This document shows, one piece after another, positions 9,265 to 17,900 of a stretch of DNA of 64,000 bases; positions within the stretch are counted from its first letter, which is position 1; each line of letters starts with the position of its first letter. Below the pieces are notes generated by a model that worked only from the letters and a program-made list of their open reading frames with translations, searched no databases and had not been told where the DNA came from. The stretch spans positions 1 to 64,000 of the forward strand of contig NZ_QTJY01000023.1 in NCBI RefSeq assembly GCF_003703975.1. The letters run 5' to 3'. A program made the position numbers and the translations under genes. The stretch is from Larkinella soli. Lineage in GTDB: Bacteria; Bacteroidota; Bacteroidia; Cytophagales; Spirosomataceae.

Positions 9265-10140
9265 ATGAAGCGTTTCACCCAGCACGAGCCGTTCAACATT
9301 TTCCGCTTCGAGGAAAGCGAATGGCCGTATCCGCTCCACAACCACAGCTATTTCGAGATCATTTTCATCGACGAGGGGCACGGCCGGCACGTGGTCAACG
9401 AGTTTGAGTTCGACTACCGGCCGGGCGACGTGTTTCTGCTGGGGCCGGAAGACCATCACCTTTTCAAAATCGAGGCCCGGACCCGCTTCTGTTACCTGCG
9501 GTTTACGGAGCTGTTCTTCCGGAGCGAGTCGAGGGAGGGGGCCGGAAAATCCTGGGAGCAAACGATGGAATATCTCTTTCACGCGCCCTACCAGTCGGTC
9601 GGCAGCATCGTGAAGGACCCGGCGGAAAAGCAGCGGATCGACCATCTGCTGACGGTCCTGATCGACGAGTACGACCACCGCAAAAACCGGTTTGCCGACA
9701 CCATCATGGGCCACCTCATGCGGTCGATTCTGAGCATTCTGGCCCGCAACATTTACCGGCACACGCTTCAGACCCGACCGGAGGGGCCGGTGTCGCTGCC
9801 CGCGCTGGAGGACCTGCTCGTCTACGTCCGGCAGCACATCGCCGAACCCGACAAACTCCGCATCAACCACCTGGCCCGGCAGTTTCATTATTCGCCCAAC
9901 TACCTGAGCATCTTCTTCAAACGGCAGACCGGCGAATCGCTCCAGCAATATATCCTCCGCTATAAACTGAAGGTGGTGGAAACCCGGCTTCTCTACAGCA
10001 GCTGGAGCATTTCGCAGATTGCCTTCGAGCTGGGTTTCACCGACGAGAGCCACCTGAGCCGCATCTTCCGGAAATATTACCGGCAAAGCCCCGGCCAGTT
10101 CCGGAAAGCCCGGCCCGAACCACAAAAAAGCCGCCCCTGA
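9265..10140 (+). CDS. AraC family transcriptional regulator
   Basis: A 291-residue regulator with an N-terminal cupin sensor (HNHSYFEIIFIDEG, then YRPGDVFLLGPEDHH) and a C-terminal double helix-turn-helix (about 190-285; SPNYLSIFFKRQTGESLQQY, then ISQIAFELGFTDESHLSR). I start it at the ATG at 9265 because the 28 codons upstream, from a GTG at 9181, look non-coding and the cupin begins right after MKRFTQHEPF. The ligand is probably a sugar, as is common for cupin-type AraC proteins. It is divergent from the Dabb gene, which could be a target. Confidence 0.92.
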   Translation: MKRFTQHEPFNIFRFEESEWPYPLHNHSYFEIIFIDEGHGRHVVNEFEFDYRPGDVFLLGPEDHHLFKIEARTRFCYLRFTELFFRSESREGAGKSWEQTMEYLFHAPYQSVGSIVKDPAEKQRIDHLLTVLIDEYDHRKNRFADTIMGHLMRSILSILARNIYRHTLQTRPEGPVSLPALEDLLVYVRQHIAEPDKLRINHLARQFHYSPNYLSIFFKRQTGESLQQYILRYKLKVVETRLLYSSWSISQIAFELGFTDESHLSRIFRKYYRQSPGQFRKARPEPQKSRP

Positions 10141-10166
10141 GACACAGAGACGGCTTTCCGTTTTTT
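10127..10166 (+). terminator. Rho-independent terminator of the AraC gene
   Basis: AAAGCCG (10127-10133) pairs with CGGCTTT (10151-10157), followed by a T-run at 10161-10166. The left arm overlaps the last codons of the AraC gene. The neighbouring gene at 10178 is convergent. Confidence 0.6.
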
Positions 10167-10177
10167 CTTAACCTAAT

Positions 10178-10561
10178 TTATTGAAGCGAAGTCGGGAGCA
10201 TCACGATCTGCCGATTGGTTTCCTTCGGGGTAACCAGGCTGATCTCTTTCCGGATGCTTCCCCTGGAAGATCGGATTTCAAGTTCATACTGCCCGTCGGC
10301 CAGGTCGGCCACTTTCATTTTCAGTGCGTATTTCAGGTCTTTCCGGCCGATTACCTCCCGGAAAAGCAGCTCGTTCCGTCGGTTCCGCAGCAGGACCGTC
10401 ACGGGCTCCTCCGCCGTTTTTTCAACGGAAACCCGGATTTCATTCTTCACCGTGACATAGGCGCTGGCGTCGAATGAGAGGGCTTTCGGGGAAGCCGGAT
10501 CGCTAACGGGTGACGTACTGAACAGGGCAGCGCAAACCAGAGAATTCAGGAGATTGAACAT
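10178..10561 (-). CDS. Small secreted hypothetical protein
   Basis: A 127-residue protein that starts with a hydrophobic signal (MFNLLNSLVCAALFSTSPVS). The remainder reads like a single beta-sandwich: alternating strands such as KNEIRVSVEKTAEEPVTVLL and ADLADGQYELEIRSSRGSIR. The G-x-Y-x-L-x-I pattern near residues 95-105 is like that of DUF3244 and other T9SS-sorting-like folds in Bacteroidota. I cannot assign a function. It is convergent with the AraC gene. Confidence 0.6.
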   Translation of the reverse strand: MFNLLNSLVCAALFSTSPVSDPASPKALSFDASAYVTVKNEIRVSVEKTAEEPVTVLLRNRRNELLFREVIGRKDLKYALKMKVADLADGQYELEIRSSRGSIRKEISLVTPKETNRQIVMLPTSLQ

Positions 10562-10758
10562 GACGTGATGTGTTTAGTATTTGTTGTTGGATGTCTTGGC
10601 AGTTGTTGTTAACCGTTCGCATAGACAAATTCCAAACGCCGTGCCAATCTCTTTAACCACCTGGTTATCAATAATCTGATTTTTTCGCCAATATTTTAGA
10701 ATGTACGGAGTCGGACAAATTCTGTTCGATTGCGGACAGACCGGACGGACGGCCGGTC
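10562..10758. other. AT-rich intergenic region upstream of the small secreted protein
   Basis: About 200 bp with no gene, between the heparinase-like gene and the small secreted protein, both on the minus strand. It is more AT-rich than the flanks and probably holds the promoter of the 10561 gene. No clear consensus was found. Confidence 0.5.
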
Positions 10759-12723
10759 TCAGCGGGCGGCCACCGTAAAGTTGAAGCGGTCGGCGGTTTT
10801 CGGGGCCACGGCCTTGAAACTGATCCGGTAGATGGTATCGCCCCACTTGGTAACGATGCCCTGGTCCTCCGGAGCCTCCAGCTTCACCTTCTCCACCTGC
10901 GGCTGAAATTTCTTCGCATCATACCGCACCACGAAATCCCGGGCGGTGCCTTCTTTCGGCGCGTAGTGGATGATGAGTTCGCCGGGTTTGCCCGGTTCGG
11001 TCGGGTAGCAGGTCATCAGGTGCTGGGTCAGCGATTCGGCTTTTTCGAGCGTGACGGCATCGTCGACCTGCACGTTTTTGCCCCGGTTGAGCCGGATGGT
11101 CCGCTTCCAGCTGTCGATACCGGCCTCCTCGGGATAGGCTCCGGCGATGTCCAGGTCGAACTGGGTGACCGCCGGGCCGGTCTTGTAGGCGATAAGGGCG
11201 GCTTTGTATTTCGCCCCCGGCGGCTGGGTCCGGCCGTTGACGGTGGGCAGGTTGTGGTAGTCCGAACAGTTGTACCAGATCTCGTACCGCTTGCTGCTGA
11301 AGGTCTTGCCGGTGTACGTGCCGCGCCCCACGTCGATCAGCAGGGGCTGGCCGTCGTAATACACCACGTAGTTTCCGACGTCGTTGTGGTTGTGGCTCTC
11401 GTCGTTGTGGCCGCCCTTGGCCGCCACGTAAAAGCCCTTCGTCGACCCGACCTGGTCGCGGGCCGCGAACACCTGCAGGTCGGGCAGCCAGACGTCTTTC
11501 GGCAGCGGCAGGCCCTTTTTGGCCTTGCGGAACTCGTCCTGGATGAATAGGGCGTAGAAGTTCCGGAAATAATGAAACCGGCCGAGGCTGCCGTTCTCCG
11601 GCTGCCGGTAATAGGCCCCGAAACGCATCATGTCCGGGTCCTCGATGTCCTTGCCGAACCGGTAGATCATCGTGGCGGCCATGCCCGGCTGCGGGTCGGC
11701 GTCGGCAAAATTCAGGAAATACTTCTCGCTGATCTGGGCGCGATAGATGAACTTGCCCATATTCCGCACCTTCTCGTCGGCGAAAACGTACCGGAAGGCC
11801 TGGTTGGTGGCCTGGTTCAGCAGGGCGATGTTGTCGTAGAGCGACGCGGCCGCGGCCCCCCAGTAGCTTGGCCCCTCGTCGCAGCCCCCGTCTCTCGGGT
11901 ACGGGTTCAGAAACTGGTCGAGCACGTTCAGGATTTTGGCGACGGCTTCCGTCCGCTTCGCGTCGTCCTTTTCGAGCAGCAATACCGTGTTGAGCCAGTT
12001 GGAGCAGATCCAGGGATTCCAGTTGTTGGGCGGGCGGCCGTTGGAATTCTTCGACATCCAGCCGTGAGGCTGGGTCATGAGCGGCTGAAAGATGCGGTAA
12101 TTCGTTTCATGATAAATCCGCTTCCGGATCTGCGGGGAAACCGCATCGAGCCGGTCGCCCAGGTAATAATCCACCCAGGCCAAATAAGTGGCGGTTTCGG
12201 CCGCAAACAGATCGACGAACGGCTTCGACACGTCCATCAGGCCGGCGAAGTCCCTGCCGCGCGGCAGGTGCGCCGAAGACCCCCAGAACGACTCCTCACA
12301 GATCGACCAGACGCCGTCGATGATCGGGTCTACGAAACGACCCTGATTTTCATAGATTTCGGCCAGAAGCAGGGTGCCGAGCACCTCCCGTTTCTGAAAA
12401 CTGACGGCTTCGTATTCGCTCCGGTTGGCGTTGCGCTCGATCAGCAGCGACTTCGTGGCCGGAACGCTGGGCCAGTTGTAGGTCAGGTAGCCCTCCGCCT
12501 TCTTCAGATATCCCTTCATCATCTCGGGGTCGGCCTTTGCCCAGCCGGCGCGGTCGTCCCGTTTCGGAAACGGTTTCCAGTCGGCCTGGGGAATCAGCAC
12601 TTTGCCGAGTTCTTCCTTCGAATATTTGCCGCTCAGCAGGTCGGGCTGCGCGAGGAGGTCAACGGAGAGGCAGCAGAGAAAAAAGAAAAGAAAGAGGTAA
12701 CGTCGGTGAAGCTGTAGCTGCAT
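10759..12723 (-). CDS. Heparinase II/III family polysaccharide lyase-like protein
   Basis: A secreted protein of about 654 residues. The signal peptide is the Phe/Leu-rich stretch ending in LLAQ (about residue 26). An alpha/alpha-toroid region follows (about 60-380), with blocks such as NNWNPWICSNWLNTVLLLE and NPYPRDGGCDEGPSYWG. The C-terminal heparinase II/III-like beta-sheet domain (about 390-640) contains GGHNDESHNHNDVGNYVVYY, where His and Asn residues are typical of the active-site region. The family cleaves uronic-acid glycans by beta-elimination. I start at the ATG at 12723; a TTG two codons earlier is less likely. Confidence 0.88.
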   Translation of the reverse strand: MQLQLHRRYLFLFFFLCCLSVDLLAQPDLLSGKYSKEELGKVLIPQADWKPFPKRDDRAGWAKADPEMMKGYLKKAEGYLTYNWPSVPATKSLLIERNANRSEYEAVSFQKREVLGTLLLAEIYENQGRFVDPIIDGVWSICEESFWGSSAHLPRGRDFAGLMDVSKPFVDLFAAETATYLAWVDYYLGDRLDAVSPQIRKRIYHETNYRIFQPLMTQPHGWMSKNSNGRPPNNWNPWICSNWLNTVLLLEKDDAKRTEAVAKILNVLDQFLNPYPRDGGCDEGPSYWGAAAASLYDNIALLNQATNQAFRYVFADEKVRNMGKFIYRAQISEKYFLNFADADPQPGMAATMIYRFGKDIEDPDMMRFGAYYRQPENGSLGRFHYFRNFYALFIQDEFRKAKKGLPLPKDVWLPDLQVFAARDQVGSTKGFYVAAKGGHNDESHNHNDVGNYVVYYDGQPLLIDVGRGTYTGKTFSSKRYEIWYNCSDYHNLPTVNGRTQPPGAKYKAALIAYKTGPAVTQFDLDIAGAYPEEAGIDSWKRTIRLNRGKNVQVDDAVTLEKAESLTQHLMTCYPTEPGKPGELIIHYAPKEGTARDFVVRYDAKKFQPQVEKVKLEAPEDQGIVTKWGDTIYRISFKAVAPKTADRFNFTVAAR

Positions 12724-12827
12724 GGTCAATGGGTTTTACCCCAGAAAGTCGCCGGCGCCCGGTTTTTACTACCAACGGCTCCGAAACCGAACGACCGGCC
12801 GGAGTGCGATGAAAAACCGACGGAAAG

Positions 12828-12858
12828 TTGCAAATACCGCTTCGCTTCCTCATTTTTG
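12828..12858 (+). promoter_or_regulatory. Putative Bacteroidota promoter for the sterol desaturase-like gene
   Basis: TTG at 12828-12830, a 20-bp spacer, then CATTTTTG at 12851-12858, one mismatch from the TAnnTTTG -7 consensus. The start codon is at 12895, leaving a leader of about 30 nt. Confidence 0.5.
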
Positions 12859-12894
12859 CCCATAAGAATATATTTCCAATAGATTAACTATTTT

Positions 12895-14109
12895 ATGGAA
12901 ATCAATCTGATTGCGCTCGCCGTACCTTTGTTTCTGTTTTTCATGGGGTTTGAATACTTCCTGGCCCGCCGTTGGAACAAGCCCTATTTCCGCTTCAATC
13001 ATTCGGCCGCCAACCTCACCATCGGCATTGCCGAACGCCTGGCCGACAGCTTCACGGTCGGGGCGTTTTATTTCGTCTACGACTACCTGCACCGGCATTA
13101 CGCCCTCTTCGACCTGCGGCCGGGCATTCTGGGCTGGCTGGCCCTCTTCCTGGCGACGGATTTCGTCTGGTACTGGTACCACCGGCTGGCGCATGAGATG
13201 AACGTTTTCTGGAGCGTCCACGTCGTGCATCACCAGAGCGAGGATTTCAACTACACGGTTTCGGCCCGGATCACGGTCTTTCAGGCGCTGGTCCGGACGG
13301 GGTTCTGGTCCATCCTGCCGGTGATCGGTTTTCCGCCGGAGATGATCACCACGATGCTGCTGATCCACGGCCTCTACCCGTTCTTCATTCACACGCGCCT
13401 GGTCGGCCGGCTGGGTTTTCTGGAATACATCTTCGTGACGCCCTCCCACCACCGCGTTCACCACGCCTGCAACCCGCAGTACCTTGACAAAAATTACGGC
13501 GACGTGCTGATTTTCTGGGATAAACTCTTCGGGACGTTTGCGGAGGAGAAGGAGGAGCCGGTCTACGGGCTGACGAAGCCGCTCAACAGCCACAGCTTTC
13601 TGTGGCAGCATTTTCATTTTCTGCTGGAACTGCTCGAAACCGCCCGGCGCACGCGCGGCTGGGGCGCCCGGCTGCGGCTGCTGTTCAGCCGACCCGACAC
13701 GGTGGACCCGACGGTCCGGACCGGGCTGGAAAAGCGATTTCTGCTGCGGTCGTCGGTTCATGCCACCAGCCGACGGTTTCGGGGTTACGTCACCGGTCAG
13801 TTGGCCGGCACGCTCCTGATCCTGTTCCTGGTGCTGCTGTTCGAACGCTCGATTCCTCTCTGGCCGCAGCTTTCGGCGGCTTTGTTCATTCTGATCACGC
13901 TCGTCAACTGCGGGGCGCTGCTCGAACAGCGGCAATGGGTGTTTTATCTGGAAATCAGCCGGGCGGCCGTGCTGGTACTGGCTCTGCTTCCGTACGTCGA
14001 CCAGCGGGTCATTGCCCTGGTCTACATCGGCGGCCTTTCCCTCTGGGCTTACTTTTCAAATCTCCAGAAGCAGTACCTCCGGCTGGTGTATGGCCCGGCC
14101 GTAAATTGA
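12895..14109 (+). CDS. Sterol desaturase/fatty acid hydroxylase family membrane protein
   Basis: A 404-residue integral membrane di-iron hydroxylase. The three histidine boxes are visible: HRLAH (96-100), HVVHH (109-113) and HHRVHH (185-190), with another conserved His near 166. These coordinate the non-haem di-iron centre in this superfamily, which hydroxylates or desaturates lipids. The C-terminal 130 residues add about four hydrophobic helices beyond the catalytic core, an arrangement common in Bacteroidota homologues. The lipid substrate is unknown. Confidence 0.9.
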   Translation: MEINLIALAVPLFLFFMGFEYFLARRWNKPYFRFNHSAANLTIGIAERLADSFTVGAFYFVYDYLHRHYALFDLRPGILGWLALFLATDFVWYWYHRLAHEMNVFWSVHVVHHQSEDFNYTVSARITVFQALVRTGFWSILPVIGFPPEMITTMLLIHGLYPFFIHTRLVGRLGFLEYIFVTPSHHRVHHACNPQYLDKNYGDVLIFWDKLFGTFAEEKEEPVYGLTKPLNSHSFLWQHFHFLLELLETARRTRGWGARLRLLFSRPDTVDPTVRTGLEKRFLLRSSVHATSRRFRGYVTGQLAGTLLILFLVLLFERSIPLWPQLSAALFILITLVNCGALLEQRQWVFYLEISRAAVLVLALLPYVDQRVIALVYIGGLSLWAYFSNLQKQYLRLVYGPAVN

Positions 14110-14118
14110 GGAATAGGG

Positions 14119-14224
14119 AATAATGAATAGCGAATGTTGAATAACGAATACTGAAGTGGCTCCGCCCTGCTGAATCGGCAGCGCCATTTCGTTATTCAAT
14201 GTTCAGCATTCGCTATTCATTATT
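14119..14224. repeat. Imperfect inverted repeat made of GAATA-type units
   Basis: The left arm (14119-14148) is the reverse complement of the right arm (14188-14224) except for a 7-bp insertion in the right arm. The arms are AT-rich (units like GAATAGCGAATG and its complement), against a GC-rich background. The right arm runs into the 3' end of the next gene. It looks like a dispersed Bacteroidota hairpin repeat and may serve as a bidirectional terminator between the convergent genes. Confidence 0.75.
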
Positions 14225-14600
14225 TATAGACATAGCTTTTCCCAAACGCCCAGGACGGTGTCTGTACCGGCTGCTGCCGTTGCTGGGCGACCAGTTCGGT
14301 TTCGTAGGTTTCCTCGAACAGTACCTGCAATTCATGGACGAACCGGAGGTAGCGCCGGGTGCGGGCGCAGAGCCAGCAGTTGAGCCCCGGAACCAGCCGG
14401 ATGTCCTCAAAAGACCAGGTATGCCCGGACGCATCGGGTTCGAAGCCGAAGGAAGTGAGCCATTGCCGGGTCAGGCGGATGGGTTGGGGTCGGGACGCCG
14501 GCCCCTGGCGGGTAAGTTCTTCAATGGCGGACGGAGTAAGCAGGGTGGGCACCCCATTTGTATAATAATAGTGCCCGGTCGTGGGATGGTTGAGTGTCAT
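14220..14600 (-). CDS. Small conserved Bacteroidota hypothetical protein (VHELQ-type)
   Basis: A 126-residue protein without signal or membrane segments. It resembles a widespread family of small Cytophagales proteins that have a PIRLT...WLTSFGFE segment in the middle and end with a (Y/F)VH(E/Q)LQ.L(F/Y) motif; here the motif is FVHELQVLF near residue 87. I know no assigned function for the family. The start ATG is at 14600. The stop lies inside the right arm of the inverted repeat. Confidence 0.6.
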   Translation of the reverse strand: MTLNHPTTGHYYYTNGVPTLLTPSAIEELTRQGPASRPQPIRLTRQWLTSFGFEPDASGHTWSFEDIRLVPGLNCWLCARTRRYLRFVHELQVLFEETYETELVAQQRQQPVQTPSWAFGKSYVYK

Positions 14601-15002
14601 CGTGCGATCGTTACGGCGGGCCGGATCGCCCCTTGCAGACTACGACGACCGGCCGCTCAGGAGCATTCACTGATCAGGCCTTCCGCTTTTCCGTTTCTGC
14701 CGGCATCCACGATCCGTTCCCTGCCCTTTGTCCGACAAGTACTGTGCCAACCCCTAACGGCAAGCCCTTAAACGTTTCTTTTGAAGCCCCGCAGGCTAAT
14801 TTCAAATTAAGATAAAGGCCGTCCTGCATAATTATTTTACCATTTTCATTAAAATTCTCTAAAAGATGAAGGAAGCGGGGAATATGGCATTGTAATTGGT
14901 AAAACCTGATTGAAAATGGTTACATCCCCTGCTGCCAAACCGCCAAAACCACCGTTTTTTGCGAGATTTCAGGGCTTTGGCAGAGTATTCAACGTGAAAA
15001 AT
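14601..15002. other. Intergenic region before the LytTR pair
   Basis: About 400 bp upstream of the 15003 start. Short frames here translate into Pro- and Phe-rich low-complexity sequence and are not convincing. The stretch from about 14800 to 14900 is AT-rich and is the likely promoter region for the plus-strand pair. If the downstream gene instead begins at 14916, the last 87 bp would be coding. Confidence 0.5.
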
Positions 15003-15440
15003 ATGTCTTTCTGGTTTACTCAACGCACTAGTATTCAAACAGAAACCAGGGAGTCGGAACCCTTGTCGACTCCTCATGTTCAGGAGGTTGCCGAACCGGG
15101 TCTGAACGGCCGGCCTCTCGACCGTTTCATGGCCTGGGAGCAACGGCGGCTGTCTCTGAATCAGATTCTGGCCCAGGCCCGCTGGTTCATCCTGTGGAAC
15201 CACCCCTCCGGCGACACGACGCCCTATGGTTTCGCCGTCCTGGAAGAATGCCCGGAGGCCGTCTACGGGTACAGCCTGTGGGCCCGGCAGAACGGCCGCA
15301 TTCAGCGGATCGCTTCCGTTACCGACAAACTGGTTCTGGCGGATTGCCTCGACGCCGACCGTTGCGAGCTGACGGCCGAAGCCGAAAGAGTACGGCAGTT
15401 TCTTCACGACGTCACCCGACAACTTACGACCGTTTCATGA
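15003..15440 (+). CDS. Hypothetical protein overlapping a LytTR gene
   Basis: About 145 residues from the ATG at 15003 (MSFWFTQR). Earlier starts exist at 14916 (ATG) and 14910 (TTG), but the extra residues look non-coding. The body has AWEQRRLSLNQILAQARWFILW and a Cys-containing centre (CPEAVYGYSLWARQNG), with no signal peptide. I do not recognise a family. Its TGA stop overlaps the ATG of the LytTR gene (ATGA at 15437-15440), so the two are translationally coupled and may act together. Confidence 0.55.
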   Translation: MSFWFTQRTSIQTETRESEPLSTPHVQEVAEPGLNGRPLDRFMAWEQRRLSLNQILAQARWFILWNHPSGDTTPYGFAVLEECPEAVYGYSLWARQNGRIQRIASVTDKLVLADCLDADRCELTAEAERVRQFLHDVTRQLTTVS

Positions 15441-15784
15441 TACAGATGCAAACAGGCTCCCTGGTCCTGCGGGGTTTTAAACCGGCTCTTCCCCTGACCG
15501 AACTGATCTGGCTGGAAGGGAACGGCAACTATAGCCTGCTGCATATGAAAGAAGGCCCGGCCGTCATGATGGCCAAGACGCTGGCCCGCTGGCAGCGCAT
15601 GCTGCCCGACTTTGTTCGGATCAGCCGGGGCGCCCTCGTCAACCCGCGGCATGTCGTCGACCTCCGCCGGATCTCCACCTATCACGTCCAGATCACCCTG
15701 ACCAACGGCAAAGTGCTGCCGGTCGCCCGCCGTCGGATTTCACAGGTCTTTAAAATCATTCAGGACACCGGGAAGGTGTCCTGA
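15437..15784 (+). CDS. Stand-alone LytTR DNA-binding protein
   Basis: A 115-residue protein made of little more than a LytTR domain (about 15-110): PLTELIWLEGNGNYSLLHM, LPDFVRISRGALVNPRHVVD and GKVLPVARRRISQVFKII are the typical blocks. LytTR domains bind DNA by inserting beta-strands and loops into the major groove. No receiver or membrane segment is present, so control may come from the small protein encoded immediately upstream, whose stop codon overlaps this start. A terminator covers its stop codon. Confidence 0.85.
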   Translation: MIQMQTGSLVLRGFKPALPLTELIWLEGNGNYSLLHMKEGPAVMMAKTLARWQRMLPDFVRISRGALVNPRHVVDLRRISTYHVQITLTNGKVLPVARRRISQVFKIIQDTGKVS

Positions 15785-15796
15785 ACTTCGTTTTTT
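15761..15796 (+). terminator. Rho-independent terminator of the LytTR gene
   Basis: CAGGACACC (15761-15769) and GGTGTCCTG (15775-15783) form a perfect stem with a 5-nt loop; a T-run follows at 15791-15796. The stem includes the stop codon of the LytTR gene. Confidence 0.8.
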
Positions 15797-15811
15797 CATT
15801 CCTTTCCCCGC

Positions 15812-17812
15812 TCATTGCACCGCATACTTCAGGTCGACGCCGATGGCGTGTTCCGTTTTGGCTTTGTAGGTGGCTCCGTAAGAATTCGGCTGGGCTCCGA
15901 ACATCACCTGCCCTTTGTCCGTAACCACTTTTCCCTTACAGGTTGAATTGTTGTTCAGCACCTTGAAGTCGAACAACTGGCTGAGGGCCCGCCCCGAGGA
16001 AGGCAGCCCGCTGAATACCGGCCGGTTCGGATTATTGAACATGAAGCCGAACTGCCCGGTCACCGTCACGACATTGTCTTTCTTGGTAATCAGCACCTTG
16101 TCGATGGAATTTTTGGCGGGCTTCTCGCCGGTTTCAGCAATGAGGGTCACGACATCGCTCGCCCGCAGCCCCTGCACGTCGCAGGTTCCCCAGTCGAGCA
16201 GGCGGCCGCCGGCGTAGGATCCGTGCCGCACCAGCGTCATGTGATTGGTGATTTTCAGCGAACCGGAGGCCGTGAATGTATTGTCGCGCACCTTCACGTT
16301 GACCAGCGGAGAGCGGATCTGATCGAAGAAGCACAGCACCGGCTCGGTATCGGCATCACCCAGGGCATTGAATACGAAGCGGTTGCCCTCGATGATACAC
16401 CGCTGCCGGACGCCGTCGGCGTAGATGCCGTAATTCCGGACGAAGTCGAAGGTATTGTTCCGGATCGTCAGCGTACCTTCCGGATGCAGGGCCGCCGACA
16501 GCCCGATCACCGCATGGGGATATTTGTCGTAATTCACCCGTGCCGATTTGTTCTGGTCGAGCAGGGAGGTGTAGATATTATCGGTCACCGTATGGTTCTG
16601 CCCGCCCGAAAGGCTGATGGGCACCAGGCTCATGCCGATGATCCGGTTGCCTTTCACGGTGATGTTCCGGCCCCGGAGCTGAAAACCGGTCTGGCAGTTG
16701 ACGGCGGTATTGCCTTCGATCAGGATGCCGTCGGCCCCGTTGTGGGTGGCTATGCAGAACGACTGGATCGTAAACAGGTCGTTGCCGAGGTTGGTTTCGC
16801 CTTCCCCCACGGCCACGTTGCCCGTCGCCCGGCTCTGGCGGCTGGGGCCGTGGTTGGCGTTGCCGGAGAAGTCGCAGAGTTTGCGGCAGCCGTAGGAACG
16901 GTTGTCATGCACATTGTACAGCATCCCGCCCACCAGCGCGACCCCGTATCCCTGCCCCTGCTCGTTGGCTTTCTCGAAGACACAGTTGCTGATCTCGATG
17001 TTATAACAGCCGTAGTATTCGCTGGAAGCATACTGGGCGTTGCGGATGGTGACCCGGTCGACGGTGCTGTTCTGGAGGTTCAGCAGGCCCAGACCGATCA
17101 CCGATTTATTACCGGTTTTCCGGACGCGGAACTCCAGGTCCTGAAATTCCACGGACGCCGGCAGAAAATGGGCCACTTCCCGCATTTCGTTGGTCGAGTA
17201 GGCATCCTGGCACGCGTGCCGCAGATTGACGACCTTCCCTGAAACGGATTCGACGATGTTGTATTCCGCCTTTTTGGTATCCTCGTCGAGCGGCCAGTTG
17301 GTTTTGGAGCGGATGACGATCAGGTCACCGGCTTTGAGACCGCTGGTGCTGGCCAGGGTGATTGCCTTTTCGCCGGGCTTTATGCTTCTGGTGATCGTAG
17401 TCCGGAGCGGACCTTCCTGGGCCGAGAGCAGAATGGGATACAGTTCGTTGTCGGGCAGGTGAAAAACGGCCGGTTTCCCCACGGTTTTGGACTTGATGGC
17501 GATGGTACCGGTGAAGGCATAATCGAGCGCCGTTTTCAGGAAGTAAGACCGGGTCGGATCGACCAGCAGACCGACCTTGTTGTTCCGGCAATAATCCAGC
17601 GCCTGCCGGAATTTCGGAGAATCGTCGGTGGCCCCGTCGCCGGCGGGTTTGAACTGGGCGAAGTCTACCCAGTTGGTCGCGGCCAGCCGGTACCGCTGTT
17701 TGTCGGACGTCACCACCGCATTGCCGGTTTCGGGTCGGATCACGGGCGCCTGCTGGGCCTGGCCCTTCAGGGCGCTGATCAGAGCAAAAAAGAGAAAATA
17801 GTTCTTTTTCAT
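15812..17812 (-). CDS. Secreted right-handed parallel beta-helix protein (copy 1)
   Basis: A 666-residue secreted protein: signal peptide MKKNYFLFFALISALKGQAQ, a pectate-lyase-superfamily start (FKPAGDGATDDSPKFRQAL, about residues 55-73), then many beta-helix coils with I..N.. repeats (about 200-520). The fold is typical of polysaccharide lyases, hydrolases, epimerases and phage-like depolymerases. A catalytic triad cannot be assigned by eye. It is the last gene of the polysaccharide locus, 88 bp after a paralogue of identical length, which suggests a role in processing or binding the locus' own polymer. Confidence 0.85.
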   Translation of the reverse strand: MKKNYFLFFALISALKGQAQQAPVIRPETGNAVVTSDKQRYRLAATNWVDFAQFKPAGDGATDDSPKFRQALDYCRNNKVGLLVDPTRSYFLKTALDYAFTGTIAIKSKTVGKPAVFHLPDNELYPILLSAQEGPLRTTITRSIKPGEKAITLASTSGLKAGDLIVIRSKTNWPLDEDTKKAEYNIVESVSGKVVNLRHACQDAYSTNEMREVAHFLPASVEFQDLEFRVRKTGNKSVIGLGLLNLQNSTVDRVTIRNAQYASSEYYGCYNIEISNCVFEKANEQGQGYGVALVGGMLYNVHDNRSYGCRKLCDFSGNANHGPSRQSRATGNVAVGEGETNLGNDLFTIQSFCIATHNGADGILIEGNTAVNCQTGFQLRGRNITVKGNRIIGMSLVPISLSGGQNHTVTDNIYTSLLDQNKSARVNYDKYPHAVIGLSAALHPEGTLTIRNNTFDFVRNYGIYADGVRQRCIIEGNRFVFNALGDADTEPVLCFFDQIRSPLVNVKVRDNTFTASGSLKITNHMTLVRHGSYAGGRLLDWGTCDVQGLRASDVVTLIAETGEKPAKNSIDKVLITKKDNVVTVTGQFGFMFNNPNRPVFSGLPSSGRALSQLFDFKVLNNNSTCKGKVVTDKGQVMFGAQPNSYGATYKAKTEHAIGVDLKYAVQ

Positions 17813-17900
17813 AACATCGGTCGGGTTCTGATACCATTCGGTTCCTTAGCAAAGAACAGGCCAGAATTCCCGGCGGCTTAGACGCACCGACGTCCGACAA

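Noticed and set aside
12850-13935. 361-codon minus-strand frame opposite the sterol desaturase-like gene
   Set aside because: The plus-strand gene has all three His boxes; the opposite frame is Gln/Arg/Pro-rich and unrecognisable.
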